Of a stretch of 64,000 nucleotides of DNA, positions 52,131 to 60,923 are shown in pieces. The notes under the pieces are model-generated. The model worked only from the letters and a program-made list of their open reading frames with translations, had not been told where the DNA came from and made no database searches. Each line of letters begins with the position of its first letter. Within the stretch, counting starts at the first letter, position 1. Source of the stretch: Pseudomonas sp. Leaf48 (lineage in GTDB: Bacteria; Pseudomonadota; Gammaproteobacteria; Pseudomonadales; Pseudomonadaceae); contig NZ_LMLH01000028.1 of NCBI RefSeq assembly GCF_001421885.1, positions 209,757 through 273,756 on the forward strand, given 5' to 3'. Made by a program: the position numbers and the translations under genes.

Positions 52131-53369
52131 TCAAGCGCGTGCGGGCACCGGCAAGGGAGCCGCGAGCAAGCGTTCATCCAGCAAGCCCAGGCCCTCCTGA
52201 AACAGCTGGTTGCTGCGCTCGGTATCACCCATTTGCGCAAGCAGCCGCGCCAGCTCGGCACAGGCTTCCGGATTACGCTGCACACGCAGGCTGCTCTCCA
52301 GATAGTCCCGGGCCTTGCCCCACAAACTGCTTTGCAGACAAAGCCGCCCCAGGGTCAACAGAAGGCTCGGATCAGCCGGATGATCCTTCAGCCAGCCTTC
52401 GGCAGTCTGCAACTGGCGGGCTGGATCAGCGCCGCGAGTCAAACCGTAAAGACGCGCCAGATGGCTGCTGTATTGACGCTTGAGCGCCGTGCGCAGAACC
52501 TCCTCGACCTCGACCTGAGCCCCCAGTTGACGCAACTGCTCAGCATAAGCGAGCACCAGCTGTGGTTCCTGACGCTGGGCCGAAGTCAGTTGCTGCCAAG
52601 CGCGCTCGAGCGACTGCAAACCGACCGTTCCATCTTCTTCGCGCTGCGCCGCCAACGACAGATTCGCGCCCCAGGCTCGACGTTCCAGATCGGCGAGTTC
52701 GGACGCTGGCAAGACTTTGTCTTTGCGCAGCTCCGGCAGCAGACGGATCACTGCCGACCAGTCCCCCCGCTGCTGATGCAATCGTTGCAACTGGCGCAGG
52801 GCTTGCGCATTACGGGGATGACGTTCGTGCATGGCTTGCAGGGTCGTCAGCGCGCCTTCCGTATCACCACGGTCCGCCTGTAACTGGGCATGAGTCAGGG
52901 CAATGGCCAACTCGGCCTGGGGTTGACGCTCGAGTGCGCGCTCCAGCAAGTTGTCGCTTTCCTCATAGTGCCCTTGTTCGTTGGCGGCACGGGCAGCACC
53001 AAGATAGTAAAGCAGTGGCTGGCGCTCGGCTTCGGCGGCCCGAGACAAATGGCGTTGCGCGCTGGCCCAGCGCCCCTCGGCCAAATCCAGCTGACCGTGC
53101 TCGATCGCCACTTGCACCCGGCGACTTCGATTACGCCGCGACCACGGATTGACCACGCCACTGGAGGTCATCACCAGTTCGATCAATGCCTTGATGCTCC
53201 AGACCACCAGCCACAACACCGCCACCAGCGCCAAAGTTGCCCACAGGCTCGACTCATAGCGGAAAGACTTGTAGGCCACCAGCACATAACCGGAATGTTC
53301 GGCAATCGCCAACCCGAGCGCAGCTGTAGCGGCGATAACGAGAAACACGATCACATAAAGACGTTTCAT
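52131..53369 (-). CDS. hemY: HemY, TPR membrane protein of the heme operon
   Basis: A 412-residue inner-membrane protein with two N-terminal helices (residues 4-24 and 40-62, including VIAATAALGLAIAEHSGYVL) and a long tetratricopeptide region to the end (repeated LERALERQPQAELAI and LQAMHERHPRNAQAL units). HemY of proteobacteria accompanies HemX and is thought to organise heme synthesis at the membrane; no catalysis is shown. It overlaps hemX by 4 bases. Confidence 0.92.
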   Translation of the reverse strand: MKRLYVIVFLVIAATAALGLAIAEHSGYVLVAYKSFRYESSLWATLALVAVLWLVVWSIKALIELVMTSSGVVNPWSRRNRSRRVQVAIEHGQLDLAEGRWASAQRHLSRAAEAERQPLLYYLGAARAANEQGHYEESDNLLERALERQPQAELAIALTHAQLQADRGDTEGALTTLQAMHERHPRNAQALRQLQRLHQQRGDWSAVIRLLPELRKDKVLPASELADLERRAWGANLSLAAQREEDGTVGLQSLERAWQQLTSAQRQEPQLVLAYAEQLRQLGAQVEVEEVLRTALKRQYSSHLARLYGLTRGADPARQLQTAEGWLKDHPADPSLLLTLGRLCLQSSLWGKARDYLESSLRVQRNPEACAELARLLAQMGDTERSNQLFQEGLGLLDERLLAAPLPVPARA

Positions 53370-54511
53370 GGCGTCGCCTCCTGCGCAGGATTAGCGGCAG
53401 GTTTGGCCATTGGCTTGATCGAGTCCTCGGCGTTGACGTTACGGCGCTCCAGATAGCCCTGCACCGCGCTCAGCGTGCCGGTCAGGTCTGGTGTGATCAC
53501 GGAGACGGGCTGCTTGCTCAGCTCAACAACCTGCTCAAGCATCACTTTGCTTTGCGGGTTGTCCGGGTTGAAGTTGCCCTGGAGTACGTCCCGCGCTTCA
53601 TCCAGCGCCTGGGTGTAAACCGCTGCCTGACCGTTGAGCGCAGCCCATTGCGCCTGCTCCAGCGCCAGGCTCAGGGCCAGGCGCACCTGGCTCAGGCTTT
53701 GACCGGCCAGCAGGGGGCGAACATTTTTGTCGGCATTGAAATCGATACGGATATAGCGTGAGATCTGATCCCACCACTGTGCCCAACGACTGGCACCGTC
53801 GCCATCGGCAGTCAGGCCCAGCAGGGAATCACCACGATCCTTGTACTCGGGTGCCAGCTCAGTGAGGCTGATCACCTGGTCACGCAGCGCGCCCAGACGC
53901 AGGAACAGCCCGGTGCGATCCGGCTGATCGGTGCTGCGCAAGGCCACCAGGGTTTTGGCCACTTGCTCGCGGGCAGCGAAGGAGCCGGGATCATTTTGCT
54001 CGCGCAGAATTTCATCGGCGCCCTGCACCAACGCCTGGGCGCTGCTGATGTCCTGCAATGCAGACAGGCGCAGGCTGGCCAGTCTCAGCAAGTGCTCGGC
54101 CTCGGCCAGGCGCCAGTCTTTGCGGCTGGCGCCAAGGACAGTTTCCAGGCGCTGATTCAAGCGCTGCTGATCACCCTGCAGCTGCGTCACCAGACGGCGA
54201 CGCTCTTCCAGCTCATCTACGCCGGGCAATTGCTCAAGGCGTGCACTCAGGCGCTGCTCGCTGAGCTTGAGGCTTTGCGCCTCGTCGCTCAAAGCTTGCA
54301 CCCGACTCAGTTGCTGCTGAGTGGTCGCCTGCAGGTGCCGTACCTGCCAGACACCCCAGCCGCCCACCGCGACACCGACAGCACCAATCAACAGCGCGAC
54401 TATTGCCAGCCCGTTGCCCTGGCGCTGTACCGCAGCAGGTGGCGGAGTTTCATCAACCGGTGCATCAAGCACTGGCCGGACGTCATCTTTAGGCAAGGCA
54501 GTTTCGCTCAC
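53366..54511 (-). CDS. hemX: HemX, membrane-anchored uroporphyrinogen methyltransferase-like protein
   Basis: A 381-residue protein with one N-terminal helix (GLAIVALLIGAVGVAVGGWG, near 33-52) and a mostly helical periplasmic or cytosolic remainder with coiled coil (about 60-140). It is annotated as uroporphyrin-III C-methyltransferase in many genomes, but it lacks the SAM-binding motifs of that enzyme. It lies 16 bases after hemD and overlaps hemY, so the role is likely structural in the hemCDXY unit. Confidence 0.9.
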   Translation of the reverse strand: MSETALPKDDVRPVLDAPVDETPPPAAVQRQGNGLAIVALLIGAVGVAVGGWGVWQVRHLQATTQQQLSRVQALSDEAQSLKLSEQRLSARLEQLPGVDELEERRRLVTQLQGDQQRLNQRLETVLGASRKDWRLAEAEHLLRLASLRLSALQDISSAQALVQGADEILREQNDPGSFAAREQVAKTLVALRSTDQPDRTGLFLRLGALRDQVISLTELAPEYKDRGDSLLGLTADGDGASRWAQWWDQISRYIRIDFNADKNVRPLLAGQSLSQVRLALSLALEQAQWAALNGQAAVYTQALDEARDVLQGNFNPDNPQSKVMLEQVVELSKQPVSVITPDLTGTLSAVQGYLERRNVNAEDSIKPMAKPAANPAQEATP

Positions 54512-54527
54512 GTATCCATCCTTTGCG

Positions 54528-55295
54528 TTAGAAAACGGGCACGGGGTGCTCCCGTAACGCCGTCAGCAAGGCCGCGGCATTGGCGCCACGACAATCCACA
54601 ACAGTTTCAGCCCCGGCGGCACGGGCCATCTCGGCGACCCTGGGGCTTGGTACAAACACCGGCAACCGCGCCAACTGCGGCCAGGCAGTGCCAGCCAGTC
54701 GATGCAGATGCTCAAAACCTTGTCCACTGCTGACCACCAGCCCGTTAAGGCGTTCCGCTTCGATCTGCCGGGGCAGAGCGGCTGGCGGGTATTGCGGCAG
54801 GTCGCGGCGGTATAACTCCAGATACTCGACACTAGCACCAAGCGCACGCAAACGCTCAGCCAGCAACTCGCGCCCACCCTCCCCGCGCAGGATCAGCACG
54901 CGCGCATCGGGCTGCGCGATAGCCTCGCGCAATACGCAAAGTTCGAGCAAGGCTTCGCTGTCATCACCCTCAGCGGGAAAGCTGACGTCCAGGCCGTGCT
55001 GCTGAAGTATCTGCGCGGTGGCCGCACCGACGCTGAACCACTTGATGCGCGGTGGTTGTGGCCAATATTGGTTGAGCAGTTCAAGACCGATCCGGGCGGC
55101 CGGCTTGCTGACGACGATCACGGCACAGTAACGATCCAGCGTCTGAATCACCTGGCGCATTGTGTCAGTGGCCGCAATCGGCACGATGTCCAAAAGCGGC
55201 AGGCAGCTACTGAAAATATCGTTTTGCGCCAAAAAACGGCTCAGCGCTGCCGACTCATCCGCCGGACGCGTCAGCAACAGGCGCCAACCGGTCAC
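54528..55295 (-). CDS. hemD: uroporphyrinogen-III synthase
   Basis: A 255-residue bidomain enzyme that closes hydroxymethylbilane to uroporphyrinogen III with ring D inversion. The family is weakly conserved; the start RLLLTRPADESAALSRFL and the segment VVSSGQGFEHLHRLAG are recognisable. It overlaps the end of hemC by 4 bases, the normal order in gamma-proteobacteria, which strongly supports the name. Confidence 0.93.
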   Translation of the reverse strand: MTGWRLLLTRPADESAALSRFLAQNDIFSSCLPLLDIVPIAATDTMRQVIQTLDRYCAVIVVSKPAARIGLELLNQYWPQPPRIKWFSVGAATAQILQQHGLDVSFPAEGDDSEALLELCVLREAIAQPDARVLILRGEGGRELLAERLRALGASVEYLELYRRDLPQYPPAALPRQIEAERLNGLVVSSGQGFEHLHRLAGTAWPQLARLPVFVPSPRVAEMARAAGAETVVDCRGANAAALLTALREHPVPVF

Positions 55296-56233
55296 TCGTG
55301 GCCTGCCTCGCCATAGACCGCCTTGAGTATATCGTCGGCACCCTGGCTCAGAAGATCTTCAGCAACTTGCACGCCCAGCGCCTCGGCATCGCTACGCGGT
55401 GCACGGGCTTGCGCACTGAGCAGCAGACCACCGCTCGGATCGCCTACCAGTCCACGCAACCAGACCTGATCGCCCTCAAGCACGGCGTAACAGGCAATCG
55501 GCACCTGGCAACCGCCATTCAAATGTTTATTGAGGGCGCGCTCGGCAGTCACGCGGGTGGCCGTATCCTGGTGATGCAGCGGTGCCAGCAAGGCATGGAT
55601 CTCGCTGTCGGCACTGCGACATTCGATGCCCACCGCACCCTGCCCGCCGGCCGGCAGGCTGTCGTCGACACCGATGGCCGAGGTGATGCGGTCTTCAAAG
55701 CCCAGGCGAATCAGCCCCGCTGACGCAAGGATGATGGCGTCGTATTCACCGGCATCGAGTTTCGCCAGGCGGGTATTGACGTTGCCGCGCAGGAAGCGGA
55801 TTTCCAGATCCGGACGCCGGGTCAGTAACTGGGCCTGACGGCGCAGACTGGAGGTGCCGACGATGCTGCCATCGGGCAAGTCATCGAGGCTCGCGTAGGT
55901 GTTGGAAACGAAAGCATCGCGCGGGTCTTCACGCTCGCAAATGCAGAACAGTCCCAGACCTTCGGGGAAGTCCATCGGTACGTCTTTCATGGAATGCACC
56001 GCGATGTCGGCTTCGTTTTCCAACAGCGCGGTTTCCAGTTCCTTGACGAACAGTCCCTTGCCACCGATTTTCGACAGCGGGGAGTCGAGCAGCTTGTCGC
56101 CACGGCTGACCATGGGCACCAGGGTCACGAGCAGACCCCGGTGGGCGGCTTCAAGACGGGCTTTGACGTATTCGGCCTGCCACAGGGCAAGCGCGCTTTT
56201 GCGGGTGGCGATGCGGATTTCGCGAGTGGACAT
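55292..56233 (-). CDS. hemC: hydroxymethylbilane synthase (porphobilinogen deaminase)
   Basis: A 313-residue enzyme that joins four porphobilinogen units on a dipyrromethane cofactor. Conserved features are IRIATRKSALALWQAEYVK at the start, the substrate loop VHSMKDVPMDFP, and the cofactor cysteine in NGGCQVPIACYA near residue 243. It heads hemC-hemD-hemX-hemY and is separated from algR by 138 bases; algR-hemC linkage is conserved in Pseudomonas. Confidence 0.97.
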   Translation of the reverse strand: MSTREIRIATRKSALALWQAEYVKARLEAAHRGLLVTLVPMVSRGDKLLDSPLSKIGGKGLFVKELETALLENEADIAVHSMKDVPMDFPEGLGLFCICEREDPRDAFVSNTYASLDDLPDGSIVGTSSLRRQAQLLTRRPDLEIRFLRGNVNTRLAKLDAGEYDAIILASAGLIRLGFEDRITSAIGVDDSLPAGGQGAVGIECRSADSEIHALLAPLHHQDTATRVTAERALNKHLNGGCQVPIACYAVLEGDQVWLRGLVGDPSGGLLLSAQARAPRSDAEALGVQVAEDLLSQGADDILKAVYGEAGHE

Positions 56234-56371
56234 GGATCAATCCGTACTGAATAGATACGGCGGATAATAACAGCTCAGCCAAATCCACTTTGACTTGTAT
56301 CAGATACTGCCCGGCCTCCCTGGCCCCGGATGTCCGGCAATCGGGTGTGCAATCCGCCTGTAAATGGCGAA

Positions 56372-57118
56372 TTAAAGCTGTTGCATCATTTTTCGCACGC
56401 CAGCTACATGGCGCCGGCTGACGATCAGGGCATCACCATTGAGGCCTTTGAGAAACAGCTGGAAATGCCCCAGGGGTGTGCGCTGCAATCGTTCGATGCG
56501 CTCACGGGCGACCAGGGCGTTGCGATGGATGCGCACAAAACGGTCGCCGAACTCGTCTTCAAGAGCCTTGAGCGGCTCATCGAGCAGCACTTCGCCGCCT
56601 TCGTGGCGCAAGGTCACGTATTTGTGGTCGGCAATGAAATAGACCACCTGATCCAGCGGAATCAGCTCGATACCCTTACGGGTCCGGGCGCTGATATGGC
56701 TGCGCGGGCCGCTGCCGCTGTCGGCAGCAGGGCGGGTCAGTGCGGCGAGCTGAGCGCGGTTGGGGCGTTCGGCTCTCTTTAATGCGTCATGTAACTGTTC
56801 AGTTCTCACAGGTTTCACCAGATAGCCTACGGCGCTGGCCTGTAAGGCTTCCACGGCAAATTCATCGGGCCCGGCGCAAAATACTACGGCGGGCGGTGTT
56901 TCGCGTTCGCATAAACGCGCGGCCACTTGCAGGCCATCGAGACCCGGCATGCGAATATCGAGCAACACGATATCCGGTCTATGGCTGTCAATCAGTGCCA
57001 AGGCCTCTTCGCCATTCGTGGCGCTGGGCTCCAGGACACTGTATCCCTCGAGTTCGCCAACCATTCGGCTCAGGCGCTCGCGGGCCAGGGTTTCGTCATC
57101 AACGATCAGGACATTCAT
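56372..57118 (-). CDS. algR: AlgR, LytTR-type response regulator with an altered receiver switch
   Basis: A 248-residue regulator with receiver domain 1-120 and LytTR DNA-binding domain about 140-245 (VYFIADHKYVTLRHEGG and IHRNALVARERIERL). The acidic pocket (D7, D8), phospho-acceptor D54 (VLLDIRMPG) and Lys102 (LVKPVRTEQ) are retained. However, position 82, where receivers carry Thr or Ser, is Ala (CAGPDE), and the next residues differ from my recollection of PAO1 AlgR (TAHDE). The cognate sensor gene algZ immediately upstream is reduced to a remnant, with its stop overlapping this start as ATGA. AlgR controls alginate, twitching and virulence genes in P. aeruginosa. Confidence 0.95.
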   Translation of the reverse strand: MNVLIVDDETLARERLSRMVGELEGYSVLEPSATNGEEALALIDSHRPDIVLLDIRMPGLDGLQVAARLCERETPPAVVFCAGPDEFAVEALQASAVGYLVKPVRTEQLHDALKRAERPNRAQLAALTRPAADSGSGPRSHISARTRKGIELIPLDQVVYFIADHKYVTLRHEGGEVLLDEPLKALEDEFGDRFVRIHRNALVARERIERLQRTPLGHFQLFLKGLNGDALIVSRRHVAGVRKMMQQL

Positions 57119-57333
57119 ATTGCGCTGGATTCCTGCGTGAGTCTCGCACAAGGATAGCGTAGACAGGTGAAGTGACGTCTGTCACCGCGATCCACGCTAA
57201 GACTAGCGCGAGCGTCAAAAAGTGCCGCGAATCCGGCGGCTAAATTTTCATCCGCCGGGCGATTGGCGGTCCATGCCCGCACTGGCGATACATCGCCAAA
57301 GGGTTTGTTGATACGCAATCTGAACACCCCCCC
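57115..57333 (-). pseudogene. algZ: 3' remnant of the sensor kinase gene algZ (fimS)
   Basis: The minus-strand frame ending at 57115 overlaps the algR start by 4 bases (ATGA), the position and coupling of algZ. Its last 70 or so codons look like the end of a LytS-type kinase ATPase domain: VFRLRINKPFGD, then ENLAAGFAALFDARASL and RRHFTCLRYPCARLTQE. The membrane part, dimerisation histidine region and N-box are absent, since only about 460 bases separate algR and argH where a full algZ needs about 1 kb. In place of the expected EN-x-RxRL and GxGL motifs there are degraded residues (WTANRPADENLAAGF). The rest of the gap, 57334-57579, has no gene. Confidence 0.7.
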
Positions 57334-57520
57334 TCTTCTTATAGCCTGCAGCCGCACAAAGGAGTGCGCCGATCCTACTTTCCAACTGTAGACGGTTGGC
57401 GGGACGTTATTGCTCAATTGGTAAATATCGTGTTGCAAAATTGCACAGGACCTGGCCCGAGCGGGCTCGCATTGCGAAAAAAAACCGGTCGACCAGCGTC
57501 AACGCCAGCAATGACAACCC

Positions 57521-57529
57521 TGCTATTAT
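57521..57529 (+). promoter_or_regulatory. possible extended -10 promoter for argH
   Basis: TGCTATTAT contains an extended -10 (TG-n-TATTAT), with a transcript start expected about 45 bases before the argH ATG. No clear -35 lies upstream. Confidence 0.4.
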
Positions 57530-57579
57530 CCGCGCCAGCGTTCCACGCCTTCTTACTTCAAGCCGATACGAGCGAATTC

Positions 57580-58974
57580 ATGAGCACTGACAAGACCAAT
57601 CAGTCCTGGGGCGGCCGCTTCAGTGAACCCGTCGACGCCTTCGTCGCCCGCTTCACCGCCTCCGTCACTTTCGACCAGCGCCTGTATCGCCACGACATCA
57701 TGGGCTCGATCGCCCACGCCACCATGCTGGCCAAGGTCGGCGTACTGACCGATGCCGAGCGCGACAGCATTATCGATGGCCTGAAGACCATCCAGGGCGA
57801 AATCGAGGCCGGGCAGTTCGACTGGCGCATCGACCTCGAAGATGTACACATGAACATCGAAGCGCGCCTGACCGACCGCATCGGCGTCACCGGTAAAAAG
57901 CTGCACACCGGTCGCAGCCGTAACGACCAGGTCGCGACCGACATCCGCCTGTGGCTGCGTGACGAGATCGACCTGATCCTGGCCGAGATCACCCGCCTGC
58001 AAAAAGGCCTGCTGGAACAGGCCGAGCGCGAAGCCGCCAGTATCATGCCCGGCTTCACCCACTTGCAGACTGCACAGCCGGTGACCTTCGGCCACCACAT
58101 GCTGGCCTGGTTCGAAATGCTCAGCCGCGACTACGAACGCCTGGTCGACTGCCGCAAACGCACCAATCGCATGCCTTTGGGCAGCGCCGCTCTTGCCGGC
58201 ACTACTTACCCTATCGACCGTGAATACACCGCTCAACTGCTGGGTTTCGACGCGGTGGGCGGCAACTCGCTGGACAACGTTTCCGATCGCGACTTCGCCA
58301 TCGAGTTCTGCTCGGCCGCCAGCATCGCGATGATGCACCTGTCGCGCTTCTCCGAAGAACTGGTGCTATGGACCAGCGCGCAATTCCAGTTCATCGATCT
58401 GCCGGACCGTTTCTGCACCGGCAGCTCGATCATGCCGCAAAAGAAAAACCCGGACGTGCCAGAACTGGTGCGTGGCAAGACCGGCCGGGTGTTCGGCGCA
58501 CTGATGGGCCTGCTGACCCTGATGAAAGGCCAGCCACTGGCCTATAACAAGGATAACCAGGAAGACAAGGAACCGCTGTTCGACGCCGCCGATACCCTGC
58601 GCGACTCCCTGCGGGCCTTTGCCGACATGGTTCCGGCGATCAAGCCCAAGCACGCCATCATGCGCGAAGCGGCCCTGCGTGGTTTCTCCACCGCCACCGA
58701 CCTGGCCGACTACCTGGTACGTCGTGGCCTGCCTTTCCGTGACTGCCATGAAATCGTCGGCCATGCCGTGAAGTACGGTGTGGACAGCGGCAAGGACCTG
58801 GCGGAGATGAGCCTGGAAGAACTGCGCAAGTTCAGCGACCAGATCGATCAGGACGTGTTCGCCGTACTGACCCTGGAAGGCTCGGTGAATGCCCGCAACC
58901 ATATCGGCGGCACTGCACCGGCGCAGGTGAAGGCTGCCGTGGTTCGCGGCCAGGCGTTGCTCGCCAGCCGCTAA
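57580..58974 (+). CDS. argH: argininosuccinate lyase
   Basis: A 464-residue enzyme of the fumarase/aspartase superfamily catalysing the last step of arginine synthesis. It begins with WGGRFSEPVDAFVARFTASV, has the substrate segment HTGRSRNDQVATD near residue 107 and the mobile catalytic loop GSSIMPQKKNPDVPELVRGK near residue 282 with its serine. The ATG at 57580 gives the standard length; the open frame upstream to 57364 runs through the algZ gap and is not family-like. Confidence 0.97.
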   Translation: MSTDKTNQSWGGRFSEPVDAFVARFTASVTFDQRLYRHDIMGSIAHATMLAKVGVLTDAERDSIIDGLKTIQGEIEAGQFDWRIDLEDVHMNIEARLTDRIGVTGKKLHTGRSRNDQVATDIRLWLRDEIDLILAEITRLQKGLLEQAEREAASIMPGFTHLQTAQPVTFGHHMLAWFEMLSRDYERLVDCRKRTNRMPLGSAALAGTTYPIDREYTAQLLGFDAVGGNSLDNVSDRDFAIEFCSAASIAMMHLSRFSEELVLWTSAQFQFIDLPDRFCTGSSIMPQKKNPDVPELVRGKTGRVFGALMGLLTLMKGQPLAYNKDNQEDKEPLFDAADTLRDSLRAFADMVPAIKPKHAIMREAALRGFSTATDLADYLVRRGLPFRDCHEIVGHAVKYGVDSGKDLAEMSLEELRKFSDQIDQDVFAVLTLEGSVNARNHIGGTAPAQVKAAVVRGQALLASR

Positions 58975-58975
58975 A

Positions 58976-59053
58976 GCTTCGCGGGCAAGCCCGCTCCCAC
59001 AGGGTCAGGTGTATTCAACACTTTCCACTGTGGGGGCGGGCCTGCCTGCGACG
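58976..59053. repeat. REP/BIME-type palindrome
   Basis: CTTCGCGGGCAAGCCCGCTCCCAC on the left is imperfectly repeated inverted as GTGGGGGCGGGCCTGCCTGCGACG on the right, diverged at several positions. It separates the convergent argH and glutathione transferase genes. Confidence 0.78.
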
Positions 59054-59077
59054 ACTGACTTCAGCACACTACAAACT

Positions 59078-59737
59078 TCACTTCCTGGACGCGATCATCG
59101 CCATAAATGCTGGCATCGCCGCTTCCTTGTCCGCTGCGATTTTCTGCACATTCGGGTTCTGCTCCAGCTTCTCCAGCAGCGCCTTGGCTGCCGGCAGTTC
59201 TGCCAACAGATCAATTCCAAACAACTTTTTGGCAACCGCACAGGCCAGCGGCACGCTGTAAAGGAAGTACAGATCCGCCACGCTCAGGCTTTCGCCGGCC
59301 ACGTAAGGACTGAATTTTCCGTGGCGGCCCAGGGCCGCGATTCCCTGTAGCAGTTCGGCCCTGGTCTTTTCCTTGATCGCCTCTGGCACTGGCGTACCAA
59401 AAAACGCCTCGCCGTAGCAGGCACGGCCCGGCAGTTCGAGGTACAGCTCGATTTCCTTGGCCAACGCCAACACCTGCGCACGTTCGAATGGATCTGTCGG
59501 CAACAGCGGTGTGCCCTTCTGGCTCTGTTCGATGTACTCGAGAATCACGCTGGTCTCATTGATGAAACCCTGCTCTACCTTCAACACCGGGACCTTTCCA
59601 CGCGGGCTGATAGCCAGTGCCTCGGGGCTGGTGCCTGCGTAAAAAGGCACTTCTTCAAATGGCAGGCCTTTTTCCAGCAGCGCCAGTTTGACCATGTTGT
59701 AGTAGTTACTGACGGAGAATCCATAAAGCTTGATCAT
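59078..59737 (-). CDS. glutathione S-transferase-family protein
   Basis: A 219-residue GST. The thioredoxin-like N-terminal half starts IKLYGFSVSNYYNMVKLALL and contains GKVPVLKV (cis-proline) and an ETSVILEYIEQ motif for gamma-glutamyl binding (ES replaced by ETS). The C-terminal helical domain ends near KLEQNPNVQKI. The start at 59737 follows GGAGG; the long frame upstream has no similarity. Substrate unknown. Confidence 0.9.
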   Translation of the reverse strand: MIKLYGFSVSNYYNMVKLALLEKGLPFEEVPFYAGTSPEALAISPRGKVPVLKVEQGFINETSVILEYIEQSQKGTPLLPTDPFERAQVLALAKEIELYLELPGRACYGEAFFGTPVPEAIKEKTRAELLQGIAALGRHGKFSPYVAGESLSVADLYFLYSVPLACAVAKKLFGIDLLAELPAAKALLEKLEQNPNVQKIAADKEAAMPAFMAMIASRK

Positions 59738-59862
59738 CACAAAGCCTCCAGGCCGTGCGGGGGTTGGCGGTGCCTGTTTATAGAACGCCTGTGCGTTTCT
59801 TGCCAGCAGCATCACGCACCTGAATGCGGGTAAACTGGCCGCCTTTCCCTGAGGAGCCTGCC

Positions 59863-60147
59863 ATGAGCGAGCCAACCGATATCGACAACGACGAAGAAGA
59901 GTTCGCCGAAAGCACCCTGATCCAGGCCATCGAAAACCAGATCGAAAGCGACAACCCTCCGGCGGCCAAAGCCACCTTCAACAAGCTGACGCTGGTGGGC
60001 TACGAGCGCGAAGAAATCCTTAATTTGATGGCCCACGTATTAGCGGTGGAAATCGACGCGATCCTCGAAGAAGACCGCGCGTTCAACACCGAATGGTACG
60101 AGGCGGCGCTGCGTGCGCTGCCAGAGTTGCCCCCGGAAAAGCAGTAG
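59863..60147 (+). CDS. conserved hypothetical protein, 94 residues
   Basis: A small, very acidic protein (SEPTDIDNDEEEFAESTLIQ) with helices around ESDNPPAAKATFNKLTLVGYE and EEILNLMAHVLAVEIDAILE. I do not recognise a family name, though similar short proteins are encoded in this position in pseudomonads. GAGGAGCC before the ATG is a good ribosome site. It is divergent from the GST gene. Confidence 0.75.
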   Translation: MSEPTDIDNDEEEFAESTLIQAIENQIESDNPPAAKATFNKLTLVGYEREEILNLMAHVLAVEIDAILEEDRAFNTEWYEAALRALPELPPEKQ

Positions 60148-60162
60148 GCATCGACACCGATT

Positions 60163-60279
60163 CCTGTGGCGAGGGGGCTCGCCCCCCGTTGGGTCGCCAA
60201 GCGACCCTCCAACAATTTCGCGACTGCTGCGCAGCAACAACAGGGCGATTCGGCGTTCCTGCAGGCCCCCTCGCCACAG
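60163..60279. repeat. REP/BIME-type palindrome in a 336-base gene-free gap
   Basis: GTGGCGAGGGGGCTCGCCCC on the left pairs with GCAGGCCCCCTCGCCACAG on the right, with small palindromes between (GTCGCCAAGCGACC, CTGCTGCGCAGCA). The rest of the gap (60280-60483) has no recognisable gene or promoter, only the ribosome site TGGAGTCCTT before the next start. Confidence 0.85.
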
Positions 60280-60483
60280 CGAAGCGAGCCTCACACAATT
60301 TGTTGCCAATCATGCCTGCCACCTTTCAGCCCCTGACTACACTGGGTAAACCCCGCTGCCTCGCAGCCGGCCGGGGAATGCATCCCAAGACAAAAAATCC
60401 CTGTCGCAAGCACTGGACATGCCGCGCAAGTGAGCTCACCTTAGTGGCGCTGTCGTCCAATTCCTAGAAAGTCTGGAGTCCTT

Positions 60484-60729
60484 ATGTCGCTTACCCCTGA
60501 GTTGGTTGCCGAACTGGAAATCCTCGCACTCTTCAACCTGGACAGTTCCCAGGAAGGTTTGAAAATTCATCAGACCGCTGCTCCAAAAGCTATTGCCGCT
60601 GCCCAACGCCTGTTCGAAAAAGAATTGATCGATCAACCTGATGGCGGCTACCTGACCAGTCTGGGTCGTGACGCCGCGCAGAATGTGCAAACGCTCCTGA
60701 CCATACTGAGCGTCCAGGAAACCGCCTGA
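60484..60729 (+). CDS. TIGR02647-type small protein
   Basis: An 81-residue soluble helical protein: SLTPELVAELEILALFNLDS, then KIHQTAAPKAIAAAQRLFEK and DQPDGGYLTSLGRDAAQ. It resembles the TIGR02647 family, described as a probable DNA-binding protein of Pseudomonas. The winged-helix-like end (GGYLTSLGRDAAQNVQ) is consistent with that, but no target is known. It lies just ahead of cyaA, separated by a hairpin. Confidence 0.78.
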   Translation: MSLTPELVAELEILALFNLDSSQEGLKIHQTAAPKAIAAAQRLFEKELIDQPDGGYLTSLGRDAAQNVQTLLTILSVQETA

Positions 60730-60742
60730 ATTTCACCGTATA

Positions 60743-60787
60743 GCCCACGGAAAACCACATCAGAGGATTTCCGCGGGCTTGCTCTTT
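60743..60787 (+). terminator. likely terminator after the TIGR02647 gene
   Basis: AGCCCACGGAAAA on the left pairs with TTTCCGCGGGCT on the right, with one mismatch and an inner loop, followed by TGCTCTTTG. It would separate this gene from cyaA. Confidence 0.5.
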
Positions 60788-60923
60788 GACCTGCCATCTG
60801 CAAGCGATGGAAATCTGACGTCAAAATCACAAAATCAGCTTAAAAATCCCGGAGCCGAGGCGCTACACTGCGACTCATCCCGAGATTCCTTCCTCCGAGC
60901 CCTGCGAGCCGGTTTGAGCTGAC

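Noticed and set aside
57364..57579. N-terminal extension of argH by 72 codons
   Set aside because: The extension runs through the remnant algZ gap and is unlike ArgH; the family begins at 57580.
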